The notes: generated from the sequence alone by a model not told the origin. DNA of 9,357 bases from Actinomycetes bacterium (GCA_023402505.1 JAEYGD010000241.1:1-9357); one strand, 5' to 3'; numbered from the stretch's first letter, positions 1 to 6,925 are shown. Made by a program: numbers and translations.

Positions 1-2355
1 CCGTGCGTCCGCGGCGGCCTGCCCCTCGTCGTCGCCGGCGGCCTCGCAGATTGCGGCCGCGTCCACCCAGTGCGCCCGCGCCTCCTCCGGGTCGCCGAGC
101 GCGTCGGCCGCGTCGCCCAGGTACAGCAGCGTGCGCCCCAGCCCGGCGGTCGGCCGCCCGCCCTCGCGCAGCCGCCGGCTCTCGGCCAGCATCCGGTACG
201 CCTGCCGGGCCTGCCCGGGTGCGCTGGCCAGCAGCGTCGCACCCGCGTTGAGCAGCGCGACGGCCCGGTTCGTCGCGTCCGCGACCGCGTCGTACTCCCG
301 CAGCGCCGCCCGCCACGCCTGCGCCGCGTCGAGGTGCTCGCCCAGTTCCGCGTGCACCAGCACCAGGTTGGTCAGCGCGGCGGCGTAGCCCCGGGCGTCA
401 CCGAGCGAGCGGAACGTGTTGGCCGCCCGCACCAGGTGGTGGTGGGCGGTCTCGAACTCGTCGCGGGCCAGCCGGGCGGCGCCGAGGCCGAGATCGGTCA
501 GCGCGTGCCCGGCCCGGTCGGCGCCGGACCGGTGCCGCCGCGACAGCTCCAGGTGCTCCACGGCGTCGTCGAGCTGTCCCAGGTCGAGCAGGACCAGGCC
601 GAGGTTCATGCGGGCCTGCGCGATGCCCCGCCGGCTCCGCTCGGCCACCGCGAGACTCAGCGCGGTCACCGCCCCCTGCGGGTCGTGCCGGCGTCGGCGC
701 AGCACGCCCAGCTCGTTGTGCGCCCAGCCGGCGATCTCCGGCCGGTCACCGGCGGTGGGGGTGGCCAGCACCGTCCGGCACACCTCCTCCCACTCGGGGA
801 GGCGCTCCACGTGCGCCAGCCATCCGCACAGGGCCACGGCCAGCCGGAACCACCAGCGGCGTACCCGGCGGGGCAGCGACTCCACCGCGCCCGCCGGCAC
901 CCTGACCACCGCCAGCAGCAGCTCCTGGTGCAGGTCGAACCAGCCGTACGGGTCGTCGTCGAGGGACAGCGGCCGGTCCCGGTCCAGGGCGGCGGCGGCC
1001 ACCACCAGGTTGGCGGCGTGCCGTTCGGCCCGGCGGGCCAGGTGCCGGGTGAGCCGGGTCTGCGCGGCCACCCGCCGCCGCACCGACTCGTCCTCGCGCA
1101 GGTGCAGGCGGGCGTACGGGGCGAGCAGCGGGCGGACCTCGTACCGGTCGCCGTCGGCGCCCACCACGAACCCGCCGGTGGCCAGCTCGTGCAGCAGCGG
1201 CATCACGCGGTCCGGGCGGCGGGCCGCGAGTGCGGCGATCGCCGGCCGGTCCAGCGGCGCCGGGCTGAGCGACATCAGCCGCCACAGCCGCCGCGCCTCC
1301 GGGGCCAGCGCGTGGTACGCGGTGTCCCGCGCGGTGACCAGCAGTGTCGCGGGGGAGCCGGCCACCTGCTGGTGCGGGGCGGTCCCGGCGGCGCGGCGCA
1401 ACGCGTCGAGCACGTCGGTGTGCCGCCAGCCGTGCTGGGCGGTACGCCGCCCCAGCTCCGCCACCGTGCGCGGCTGCCGGCCGCACAGCTCGACGACGGC
1501 GCGTACCGAGGGGTCGGTGCGGGGGTCCGGCCGGTGCGGGCGGGCGACCGGCGCGGCGGCACCGGCGGCGGCGAAGATGTCCACCGCCCCGTCGGTGTCC
1601 GGCTCGAAGAGCCGGTGCGCGGTGACCCCCTCCTGGGCCTCCAGCGCCCCGGTGCCGGCGAACAGCAGCCGGGCGGTCCGGGCGGTCGGCGGCAGCAGGG
1701 CGCGGACCTGAGCCGGATCGTCCACGTTGTCCAGCACCAGCAGGATCCGCTGGCCGTCCAGCTTGCCGCGCAGGCCGTCGGCCGCCTCGACGAGGTCGTC
1801 GGGCCGGCCGCCGGCCGGCGGCCGGGTGCTCAGGATCCGGGCCAGCGCGGCCAGCACCTGGTGCGCCGACCGCGGCCGGCCACGGTGGCGCAGGTCCAGG
1901 TAGTAACAGCCGTCCGGGAAGTCCTCCCGGCACAGGTTCGCGGCCTGGATCGCGCACGAGGAGGTGCCGACCGCGCGCCGGCCCACCACGGCCACGGCGT
2001 GCTCGCGGCCCACCGCGTCGACGACTGCGGCCACGTCGTCGGAGCGGCCGGTGAGACCCGTCGGCCACGGGAGGGTCGGTGCCCCGACCGACGCGGCGGC
2101 CTCGTCGTGCTCCGGCGCGACCGCGTGTTCCCGCTGGTAGCGCCGCCACTCGACGAGGACCGCGGCGGCCAGACCGAGCACGATCACCGCGGCGCTCGCC
2201 GAGCCGAGCTGGGTCACCGACAACTCGGAGAGCAGGTTGCCGGTGACGTTGCCGAGCACCGCGCTCACCGTGCCGCCGAGCACCCCGCCGACGGCGAGCA
2301 GCAGGCTCAGCCGCCGCGGGCGGCGGGACCGGCGCACCGGCGGCGGCCCGGTCAC
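1..2355 (-). CDS. Membrane-anchored NB-ARC-like / TPR protein with degenerate P-loop, 3' end cut by window
   Basis: The reading frame stays open for all 785 codons from a GTG start to the window edge, so the C-terminus is missing. Basic residues 6-16 precede two hydrophobic stretches (about 17-40 and 50-68), so the protein is probably membrane anchored with a cytoplasmic body. Residues about 100-300 resemble an NB-ARC/STAND NTPase core. Walker B is intact (ILLVLDNVDD, 204-213), but the P-loop reads VVGRRAVGTSSCA (123-135), with Thr where GxGKT/S has its Lys. An arm-like segment follows (AYHALAPEARRLWRLMSLSP, 346-365). From about 546 there are five or six TPR-like helix pairs, for example 580-605, 617-645, 658-685 and 738-767. 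It is the last visible operon gene, 28 nt after the permease stop, with GGGGG 6 nt before the GTG. An in-frame GTG at 2394 is the alternative start. The fold is well supported. Signalling rather than ATP hydrolysis is inference. Confidence 0.85.
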   Translation of the reverse strand, partial: MTGPPPVRRSRRPRRLSLLLAVGGVLGGTVSAVLGNVTGNLLSELSVTQLGSASAAVIVLGLAAAVLVEWRRYQREHAVAPEHDEAAASVGAPTLPWPTGLTGRSDDVAAVVDAVGREHAVAVVGRRAVGTSSCAIQAANLCREDFPDGCYYLDLRHRGRPRSAHQVLAALARILSTRPPAGGRPDDLVEAADGLRGKLDGQRILLVLDNVDDPAQVRALLPPTARTARLLFAGTGALEAQEGVTAHRLFEPDTDGAVDIFAAAGAAAPVARPHRPDPRTDPSVRAVVELCGRQPRTVAELGRRTAQHGWRHTDVLDALRRAAGTAPHQQVAGSPATLLVTARDTAYHALAPEARRLWRLMSLSPAPLDRPAIAALAARRPDRVMPLLHELATGGFVVGADGDRYEVRPLLAPYARLHLREDESVRRRVAAQTRLTRHLARRAERHAANLVVAAAALDRDRPLSLDDDPYGWFDLHQELLLAVVRVPAGAVESLPRRVRRWWFRLAVALCGWLAHVERLPEWEEVCRTVLATPTAGDRPEIAGWAHNELGVLRRRRHDPQGAVTALSLAVAERSRRGIAQARMNLGLVLLDLGQLDDAVEHLELSRRHRSGADRAGHALTDLGLGAARLARDEFETAHHHLVRAANTFRSLGDARGYAAALTNLVLVHAELGEHLDAAQAWRAALREYDAVADATNRAVALLNAGATLLASAPGQARQAYRMLAESRRLREGGRPTAGLGRTLLYLGDAADALGDPEEARAHWVDAAAICEAAGDDEGQAAADAR

Positions 2356-2399
2356 CGGACACCCCCGCCGGCCGGCGTGCCGGTCACCGCACACCCCCG
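2348..2399. repeat. Imperfect 20-nt direct repeat (32-nt period) at the permease/NB-ARC junction
   Basis: Positions 2348-2367 and 2380-2399 match at 19 of 20 bases; the mismatch is G at 2358 versus C at 2390. On the minus strand each copy carries CGGGGGTGT followed by CGGTGACCGG, that is, a GTGA stop/start overlap. The first copy holds the permease stop and the second holds the start of the NB-ARC-like gene. A local tandem duplication of the original junction is the simplest explanation. Confidence 0.75.
2352..2387 (-). other. 11-codon mini-frame linking permease stop to NB-ARC start
   Basis: A GTG overlapping the permease TGA (as GTGA) opens a frame of 11 codons, VTGTPAGGGVR. Its own TGA overlaps the GTG start of the NB-ARC-like gene, again as GTGA. 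It ends in the same GGVR-stop as the permease because of the 32-nt duplication. It may act as a reinitiation relay, or it may be a passive by-product. No product function is claimed. Confidence 0.35.
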
Positions 2400-4153
2400 G
2401 CGACCAGCCCCGCGACGAGCTGCCGGCGGGCCAGCACCACCAGCAGCACCGGCAGCACCGAGGCGAGCACCGAGCCGGCGGCGAGCAGGCCGCTGCCGGC
2501 GACGAACCCCCGGGTCTGCCCGGCCAGGAACAACCCCAACGGCACCGTGCCCGGCCCGCTGAACAGCAGCCCCACCGCCAGGTCGTTCCACACCTGCACG
2601 AACTCCAGGACCGCCACCGCCACCACCGCGGGCCGGCTGTGCCGCACCAGCAGCCGCAGCGTGCCCCACCAGTGCCGCCCGCCCACCCGGGCGGCCCGCA
2701 CCTGCTCGGCCGGCAGGTCGGCGAACGCGTTGCGCAGCACCAGCACCGCGAACGGCAGCCCGAGCGCGACGTGCACCAGCGCGAGACCCCGGGAGGTGCC
2801 CGAGGACAGCACCACGCCGAGCACCTCGTTGACCGGCCCGGCGATGACCTGCACCGGCACCACGCTGGCGGCCATCAGCAGCAGCCCGGTCGCCTGCGCG
2901 GCCGGCCCGGTGAGCCACGCCAGCGGGTACGCGGCGAGCAGCGCCACCCCGAGCACCGCGGCGGTGACCACCGTGGCCAGCACGAGGGTGAACCCGAGGG
3001 TGCGCCACAGCTCGCCGCCGGCGACCAGGTCCCGGTAGGAGTCGAGGCTGGGCGAGCTGGACCACCAGGCGCGGGTCGCCGCGTCGACCGGCCGCTGCAA
3101 CGACGTCGCCACCAGGACGCCCAGCGGCAGCAGCCAGGCGACGACGGCCCCCGCCGTGAGCAGTCGCGCCACCCGGCGCGGCGCGGGCGCCCCCGGGGCG
3201 GCCTCCACCGGCCCGGACTGGTCCGGCGGCGGCCACGCCTGCCGGACGAACAGCGCCGCGACCAGCATCCCGGCGGCCACCGCCACCAGCCACACCACAC
3301 CGAGGGCCGCGCTCTCACCGGTCGTCCCGCCGCCGGAGGTCTGCCACACCCGCAGCGCGAGCACCGACGCCTCGTCGCGTACCGAGCCGGGGGTCATCAC
3401 CAGGATCAGGTCGAACGTCCGGCTGGTGGCGAGCGCGACCAGGGCGAAGACCACCGCGACCGTACGCAGCAGCAGGGGCCGCCACTGCGCGTCCCAGAGC
3501 ACGTCGCGGCGGCTGCCGCCGTGGGCGCGTACCGCGTCGGCGAGGCTCGTCGGGACCGCGTCCAGAGCGGCCCGGAACACCAGCACGGCGAGCCCGACCC
3601 AGGCCCACACGAACGCCGACATCAGCGCCACCGTGACCAGCCCGGGGCCGAGCAGCTGCGGCACCTCCTCCGCCGGCCGGCCGGTGAGCCGCGCCAGCAG
3701 TGACGTGACCAGGCCGCGTTGCGGGTCCGGGTCGTACATGAGCCGGAAGGTCACACCGGTGACCACCAGCGGCAACGCGGTCGGCACCACCAGGACCAGG
3801 CGGAGCAGCCAGCCCTCCCGGGAACGGCGCGACGCGGCGGCGAGGAGGTAGCCGAGCCCGGTCACGACGGTGGGGACCAGCAACGCCCACAGGATCGTGC
3901 GGCCCACCACGGCGCCGGTGCCGGGCGCGGCGAGCGCGGCCCGGAAATGCTCGGCGCCCACCCACCGGCCGTCGGTGGTGACGCTGGCGTGGGCCGTCCG
4001 CAGCACCGGCCAGGCCACCAGGCCGCCGAGCAGCAGCAGCGCGGGCAGCAGCAGCGCCGACGTGGCGCCGGCCGCCGGGTAGGCGCGCCCGCGCCGGGGC
4101 GGCCCGACGTCGTCGAGGACGGCCAGCTCGCCCAGCAGGGGGGTCCGGTTCAC
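2384..4153 (-). CDS. Fused two-domain ABC permease (MalF-like plus MalG-like halves)
   Basis: This 589-residue integral membrane protein has two binding-protein-dependent permease domains, normally two polypeptides, joined by a Pro/Ala-rich linker (about 304-330). Half one (about 30-303) has hydrophobic segments near 31-51, 86-107, 117-138, 171-195, 229-249 and 281-302. Its EAA-type loop is DAVRAHGGS at 206-214. Half two (331-589) has segments near 331-351, 385-412, 421-441, 453-475, 508-528 and 552-575. Its loop is EQVRAARVGG at 483-492, followed by the MalG-type FVQVWNDL (518-525). The conserved loop glycine survives in both halves, so docking sites for a nucleotide-binding subunit seem retained. 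The GTG start overlaps the TGA of the binding-protein gene (GTGA). The frame stays open upstream, but such a start would lie deep inside that gene. The substrate cannot be read from sequence; a sugar is the family default. Confidence 0.9.
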   Translation of the reverse strand: MNRTPLLGELAVLDDVGPPRRGRAYPAAGATSALLLPALLLLGGLVAWPVLRTAHASVTTDGRWVGAEHFRAALAAPGTGAVVGRTILWALLVPTVVTGLGYLLAAASRRSREGWLLRLVLVVPTALPLVVTGVTFRLMYDPDPQRGLVTSLLARLTGRPAEEVPQLLGPGLVTVALMSAFVWAWVGLAVLVFRAALDAVPTSLADAVRAHGGSRRDVLWDAQWRPLLLRTVAVVFALVALATSRTFDLILVMTPGSVRDEASVLALRVWQTSGGGTTGESAALGVVWLVAVAAGMLVAALFVRQAWPPPDQSGPVEAAPGAPAPRRVARLLTAGAVVAWLLPLGVLVATSLQRPVDAATRAWWSSSPSLDSYRDLVAGGELWRTLGFTLVLATVVTAAVLGVALLAAYPLAWLTGPAAQATGLLLMAASVVPVQVIAGPVNEVLGVVLSSGTSRGLALVHVALGLPFAVLVLRNAFADLPAEQVRAARVGGRHWWGTLRLLVRHSRPAVVAVAVLEFVQVWNDLAVGLLFSGPGTVPLGLFLAGQTRGFVAGSGLLAAGSVLASVLPVLLVVLARRQLVAGLVAGGVR

Positions 4154-5433
4154 CGGCCGCGCTCCGCCGCCCGGGCCGCCGCCGCCAGCTGGCCGGTGGC
4201 CCGCCGTACCGCCTCGGCGGCCGGGACCCCGCCGGTGACGTCGGCGAAGAAGTCCTGCATGATCCGCCAGATGCCGACGCCGTCGGTGCCGGTGAACGGC
4301 CCGGGCAGCCGGTCGGACAGGTCGAACCGGACGGCGCCAGCGGTCTGCAACTCGGCGGCGAACCGCCGGCGCACCGGATCCGGGTACGCGTCCAGCGGCA
4401 CCGTGACGTTGGGGGAGAGGTAGCCACCGGCGCGCAGCCACGGCGTGAACGCGGAACCGTCGCTGAGCCAGCGCACCAGCTCCTCCCCGCGGGCGGAGCC
4501 GGCGAAGGCGACCGCCGCGTCGCCGCCGACGATCAGCGGGCGGGTCGCGTGCCCCGAGCCGGGGAACCGGAAGGTGGCCGGCGGCTCGTCACCGGCCCGG
4601 AACCCCGCGTCGACCCCGTCGACGAAGTCGCCCTCGAACACCATCGTCGCCCGCCGGTGGTGGACCACCTGGATCACCGACTCCTCGAACTGCGTGAGCA
4701 GGGCCTGCCGGCCTCCGCCGGGGAACGCGCCCTCGATGCTCCACAGCTCGGCGAGCCGGTCCAGGGCGTCGCGCACCGGTCGGCCCCGCCAGTCCGCGGC
4801 GGCGCGGGCCAGCCTCTCGTACTCGCCGGGTGCGGCCACGTCGGCGAGGACGTTCTCGAACCAGTCGGTGAGCACCCAGCCGTCGGCCGCGCCGATCGCC
4901 AGCGGCGCCGGGCCGGCTCCGGCCCGGGCCCGGGCGCCGAGCCGGCGGGTGGTGACGACCAGCTCCTCCCAGGTGCCCGGCGGCTCGGGAAGCGACGACG
5001 GGAAATACCAGAACAGCGACTTGTGCGCGGCCTTGACCCACACGCCGTACCGCCGCCCGTCCACGGAGAGCAGGTCGGTCATCCCGGTGGGCACCGCGTA
5101 GCTGTCGGCGGGCGTCACTTCCCGTAGCCAGCCGCGCCGGGCGTACTCGGTGACCAGGCCGGAGCGGGGCAGGATCGCCACGTCCGGGCTGGTGCCGGCG
5201 AGCCGCCGGGCGGCCAGGAAGGCGTCGATGTCGTTGCCCACCCCGAGGACCTGGACCGGCGGGCCGTAGCCGGCCACCACCGCGCGGAACCGGGCCAGCT
5301 CGTCGGCGCTCCACACCACGACCACCTGCACCGCCCGCTCCGGCCCGGCACAGGAGGTCGCGGCCGTCACGGTCGCCGTCGCGGCGGCGGCCCGCAGGAG
5401 CGTACGGCGGCGCAGCCGGGCCGCTGCCGTCAC
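4150..5433 (-). CDS. Extracellular solute-binding lipoprotein, family 1-like, Tat-type signal
   Basis: This 427-residue protein resembles MalE/UgpB-type binding proteins, which capture a ligand outside the membrane and deliver it to the permease. The N-terminus has an RRRTLL stretch (8-13), an Ala-rich hydrophobic core and a lipobox-like ATSC with Cys28. This predicts Tat export and lipid anchoring. Family landmarks include the early VVVVWSADELARFRAVVAGY strand and helix, the PDVAILPRSGLVTEYARRGWL segment, FEGDFVDG around the middle, and a C-terminal LNxxP-like GGYLSPNVTVPLDAY stretch. Length is normal for the family and I see no damage. The GTG start overlaps the TGA of the ABC-like subunit, and its own TGA overlaps the permease GTG, so it is translationally coupled on both sides. 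The ligand is unknown. Confidence 0.9.
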   Translation of the reverse strand: MTAAARLRRRTLLRAAAATATVTAATSCAGPERAVQVVVVWSADELARFRAVVAGYGPPVQVLGVGNDIDAFLAARRLAGTSPDVAILPRSGLVTEYARRGWLREVTPADSYAVPTGMTDLLSVDGRRYGVWVKAAHKSLFWYFPSSLPEPPGTWEELVVTTRRLGARARAGAGPAPLAIGAADGWVLTDWFENVLADVAAPGEYERLARAAADWRGRPVRDALDRLAELWSIEGAFPGGGRQALLTQFEESVIQVVHHRRATMVFEGDFVDGVDAGFRAGDEPPATFRFPGSGHATRPLIVGGDAAVAFAGSARGEELVRWLSDGSAFTPWLRAGGYLSPNVTVPLDAYPDPVRRRFAAELQTAGAVRFDLSDRLPGPFTGTDGVGIWRIMQDFFADVTGGVPAAEAVRRATGQLAAAARAAERGR

Positions 5434-6056
5434 GGGCGTGCCCCCGCACCGGCCGTCCCCTCGACGCGCAGCCGGTCGGGGATCTCGGCCAGCACCTCCT
5501 CGTCGCCGGAGCAGACCAGCACGGCGATGCCGGGGGAGTCGGGCGGGGACAGCCGGTCGAGCAGGTCGCCGAGCCGCCCACCGCCGGTCACCCCGGCGGG
5601 CAGGTCGACCACCAGCGCCTCGGGCAGGCAGGCCACCGCCCGGGCCAGGGCGACCCGGAACCGCTGGGCGTCGGAGAGCAGGTGCGGCCGCAACTCGAGG
5701 GTCGGGGCCAGCTCCAGCCGGTCGACCACGGTGGCCGCCCAGTCGTCGGCCACCTCACGCACGAGCTCCCGCTTGCGCTGCCCGTACGTGATGTTGCGCC
5801 GGACGGTCAGGTGGGGCAGCAGGGCGCCGCCGGCCGGGACGTATCCGATCCGGCGGCGCGGCGGCGGCAGGCCGGTGACGTCACGGTCGCCGGCCAGGAC
5901 GCGGCCGGCCACCGGCGCCGCCAGCCCGGCGACCACCCGCGCGATCGCGGTGCCCAGCCGGGGGGCCGCCACCAGGGCGGTGGTCGCGCCGGGGGCCACC
6001 CGCACGGTCACCGGCGGGGCGGCGGGGACCGCGACGAGTTCGCACAGGCGCAACAC
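5430..6056 (-). CDS. ABC-type nucleotide-binding subunit with all catalytic motifs degenerate (pseudo-ATPase)
   Basis: The 208-residue protein clearly follows the sugar-importer ABC layout: AGLAAPVAGRVLAGDRDVTG after the P-loop, ALLPHLTVRRNITYG after the Q-loop, RFRVALARAVA after the signature, and EEVLAEIPDRLRV at the end. The catalytic residues are missing. Walker A reads VAAPRLGTAI (29-38) with no GKS/T and one residue short. The Q-loop is VPA (73-75). The signature is LSDAQ (127-131). Walker B is VVDLP, keeping Asp151 with Leu152 for the catalytic Glu. The switch His is Ser183. The MalK C-terminal regulatory domain is absent. The start was chosen at GTG 6056, 7 nt after GGAGGT; ATG 6062 lies 1 nt from it and would add two residues. 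The gene is intact and leads the operon. It more likely plays a structural or regulatory role than acts as a motor; nucleotide binding is doubtful. Confidence 0.85.
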   Translation of the reverse strand: MLRLCELVAVPAAPPVTVRVAPGATTALVAAPRLGTAIARVVAGLAAPVAGRVLAGDRDVTGLPPPRRRIGYVPAGGALLPHLTVRRNITYGQRKRELVREVADDWAATVVDRLELAPTLELRPHLLSDAQRFRVALARAVACLPEALVVDLPAGVTGGGRLGDLLDRLSPPDSPGIAVLVCSGDEEVLAEIPDRLRVEGTAGAGARP

Positions 6057-6062
6057 GGACAT

Positions 6063-6069
6063 CACCTCC
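6063..6069 (-). promoter_or_regulatory. Ribosome-binding site deciding the start of the pseudo-ATPase gene
   Basis: GGAGGT lies at 6069-6064 on the minus strand. It is 7 nt from the GTG at 6056 and only 1 nt from the ATG at 6062, so the GTG is favoured. Confidence 0.6.
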
Positions 6070-6127
6070 GGTGACCGGACCGTCGCTCCCAGCCTGTCAC
6101 ATCCGGACGACCCCGTGGGGAGGTCAA
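6063..6127 (-). promoter_or_regulatory. Gap before the ABC-like operon, possible weak promoter
   Basis: Only 61 nt separate the ethR-like stop from the operon start. A -35-like TTGACC (6127-6122) overlaps the ethR-like stop codon, but 17-18 nt downstream there is only a poor -10 (GGATGT or GATGTG). A 10-nt inverted repeat CCCCACGGGG (6120-6111) and a CCGGTCACCGG palindrome lie between. No T-tract or convincing terminator is seen. Read-through from the ethR-like gene is as likely as a separate promoter here. Confidence 0.25.
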
Positions 6128-6816
6128 CCCTCCGCTGTGGACGGCCCGGTGCGGCCCGGGGCCACTCCGGGACCGGCGGCGTCGACGTCCCGGTAGATGG
6201 CGGCCAGCCAGACGTCGAGCAGCACGTCCACCACGTCCGGCTCGGCCACCGCCGGCCCGTCACCGGCGAAGGTCGCGTACCAGACCCGTTCGTTCATCGA
6301 GTTCAGCGCGATCGCGAGGTCCCGGGCCGGCAGGCCGTCCGGTGCCGCGCCCCGGTGGCGCTCGGCCTCGATCGCGCCCTCGATGGCCCGTACCCAGTGC
6401 TCCATGACGGCGGCCCAGAGCCGGCGTACCTCGGCGTTGGTGCCCCGCACCTCCGCGCACGCCAGCACCACGGCCCGGTGGGCGCCGAACGTCTCGTGGA
6501 ACCGGTCGATCAGCTCCCGCCAGCGGGCCCGGGGATCGTCGGCGAGCCGGTCCAGGACGTGCCCGGCGGCGGCGTTGGCCTCCTCCACCACCCGGTCGAG
6601 CAGGGTCAGCAGGACCGCGTCCTTGCCGGGGAAGTAGAAGTAGAACGTCGGTCGCGAGATCCCGACGCCCCGCGCCAGGTCGTCGATGGAGATGTCGGCG
6701 AACCGGCGGCGGGCCAGCAGCCGCTCGGCCGTGGCCAGGATGGCCGACTCGCGTTCGTCCCCGGAGGACCGGGCCGCGCGCCGGCCCCGCGACGACGAGG
6801 CCGCGACGGATGTCAT
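6124..6816 (-). CDS. ethR: TetR-family repressor, EthR-like
   Basis: This 230-residue regulator matches mycobacterial EthR (216 residues) along nearly its full length, as I recall that sequence. It has the same start to the DNA-binding domain (ESAILATAERLL, 23-34), the helix-turn-helix DISIDDLARGVGISRPTFYFYFPGKDAVLLTLLDRVV (41-77), and then FHETFGAHRAV, AERHRGAAPDGLPA and LNSMNERVWYATFAG. EthR represses ethA from the divergent promoter and binds hydrophobic ligands in its C-terminal domain. Here the gene is likewise divergent from an EthA-like gene across 114 nt. The ATG has no Shine-Dalgarno and sits 8 nt from a -10 candidate, which suggests a leaderless message. The N-terminal 20 residues are a basic, Ser-rich tail, and the C-terminus has a Gly/Pro-rich extension. 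Function as an EthR-type repressor is likely; the physiological ligand is unknown. Confidence 0.92.
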   Translation of the reverse strand: MTSVAASSSRGRRAARSSGDERESAILATAERLLARRRFADISIDDLARGVGISRPTFYFYFPGKDAVLLTLLDRVVEEANAAAGHVLDRLADDPRARWRELIDRFHETFGAHRAVVLACAEVRGTNAEVRRLWAAVMEHWVRAIEGAIEAERHRGAAPDGLPARDLAIALNSMNERVWYATFAGDGPAVAEPDVVDVLLDVWLAAIYRDVDAAGPGVAPGRTGPSTAEG

Positions 6817-6824
6817 GACCGTGG

Positions 6825-6852
6825 ATGTTACACCCGCTCGACAGCGTGTCGA
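6825..6852 (-). promoter_or_regulatory. Candidate ethR-like promoter, leaderless
   Basis: On the minus strand, TCGACA (6852-6847, 5 of 6 bases of TTGACA) stands 16 nt before TAACAT (6830-6825). The ATG at 6816 follows 8 nt later, so transcription would begin at or next to the start codon. The -35 element coincides with one operator half-site, which would give autorepression. Confidence 0.45.
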
Positions 6853-6885
6853 TCGTTCTCGACAGAGTGTTGACTGCCGTCGACG
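6838..6885. promoter_or_regulatory. Probable EthR-like operator array
   Basis: Half-sites lie at TCGACA 6838, TGTCGA 6847 (inverted), TCGACA 6859, TTGACT 6870 and TCGACG 6880. The first two form an inverted repeat with a 3-nt spacer; the second and third form another with a 6-nt spacer. The direct copies are about 10, 11 or 21 nt apart, that is, on one DNA face. The arrangement resembles the long operator described for M. tuberculosis ethA-ethR, to which several EthR dimers bind. The array overlaps both promoter candidates. Confidence 0.65.
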
Positions 6886-6899
6886 GTGGTGGATAGGGT
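6870..6899 (+). promoter_or_regulatory. Candidate ethA-like promoter
   Basis: TTGACT (6870-6875), an 18-nt spacer and TAGGGT (6894-6899) fit an actinobacterial housekeeping promoter. A leader of about 25 nt would carry the GGGAG ribosome-binding site. The TCGACG operator half-site lies in the spacer, so a bound repressor would block polymerase. Confidence 0.5.
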
Positions 6900-6920
6900 C
6901 CGGCATCACCGCCTCGTCCC

Positions 6921-6925
6921 GGGAG
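6921..6925 (+). promoter_or_regulatory. Ribosome-binding site of the ethA-like gene
   Basis: GGGAG ends 5 nt before ATG 6931. This supports that ATG over a GTG at 6886, which lies within the operator and promoter region. Confidence 0.65.

Noticed and set aside
1804..1825. A 22-bp perfect palindrome built only of C and G
   Set aside because: It encodes a Pro/Ala/Gly linker in the NB-ARC-like protein. With such composition a G/C palindrome is expected by chance, and it is far from any regulatory position.
746..2362. A 538-codon minus-strand frame in a different phase
   Set aside because: The translation is Arg/Gly/Ala low complexity. The GTG at 2355 in another phase gives Walker B, TPR repeats and membrane segments.
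70..2562. An 830-codon open frame on the plus strand
   Set aside because: It is antisense to the NB-ARC/TPR gene in the codon-aligned frame. Its translation is Arg/Gln/Pro/His-rich with no domain, and the minus-strand frame gives a coherent protein.
4154..4441. N-terminal extension of the permease to a start at 4441
   Set aside because: It would overlap almost 300 nt of the binding-protein gene and encodes an Arg/Gly-rich stretch. The GTGA overlap at 4153 matches the operon style.
6111..6120. CCCCGTGGGG inverted repeat as a terminator for the ethR-like gene
   Set aside because: The stem is only 4 bp with no T-tract.
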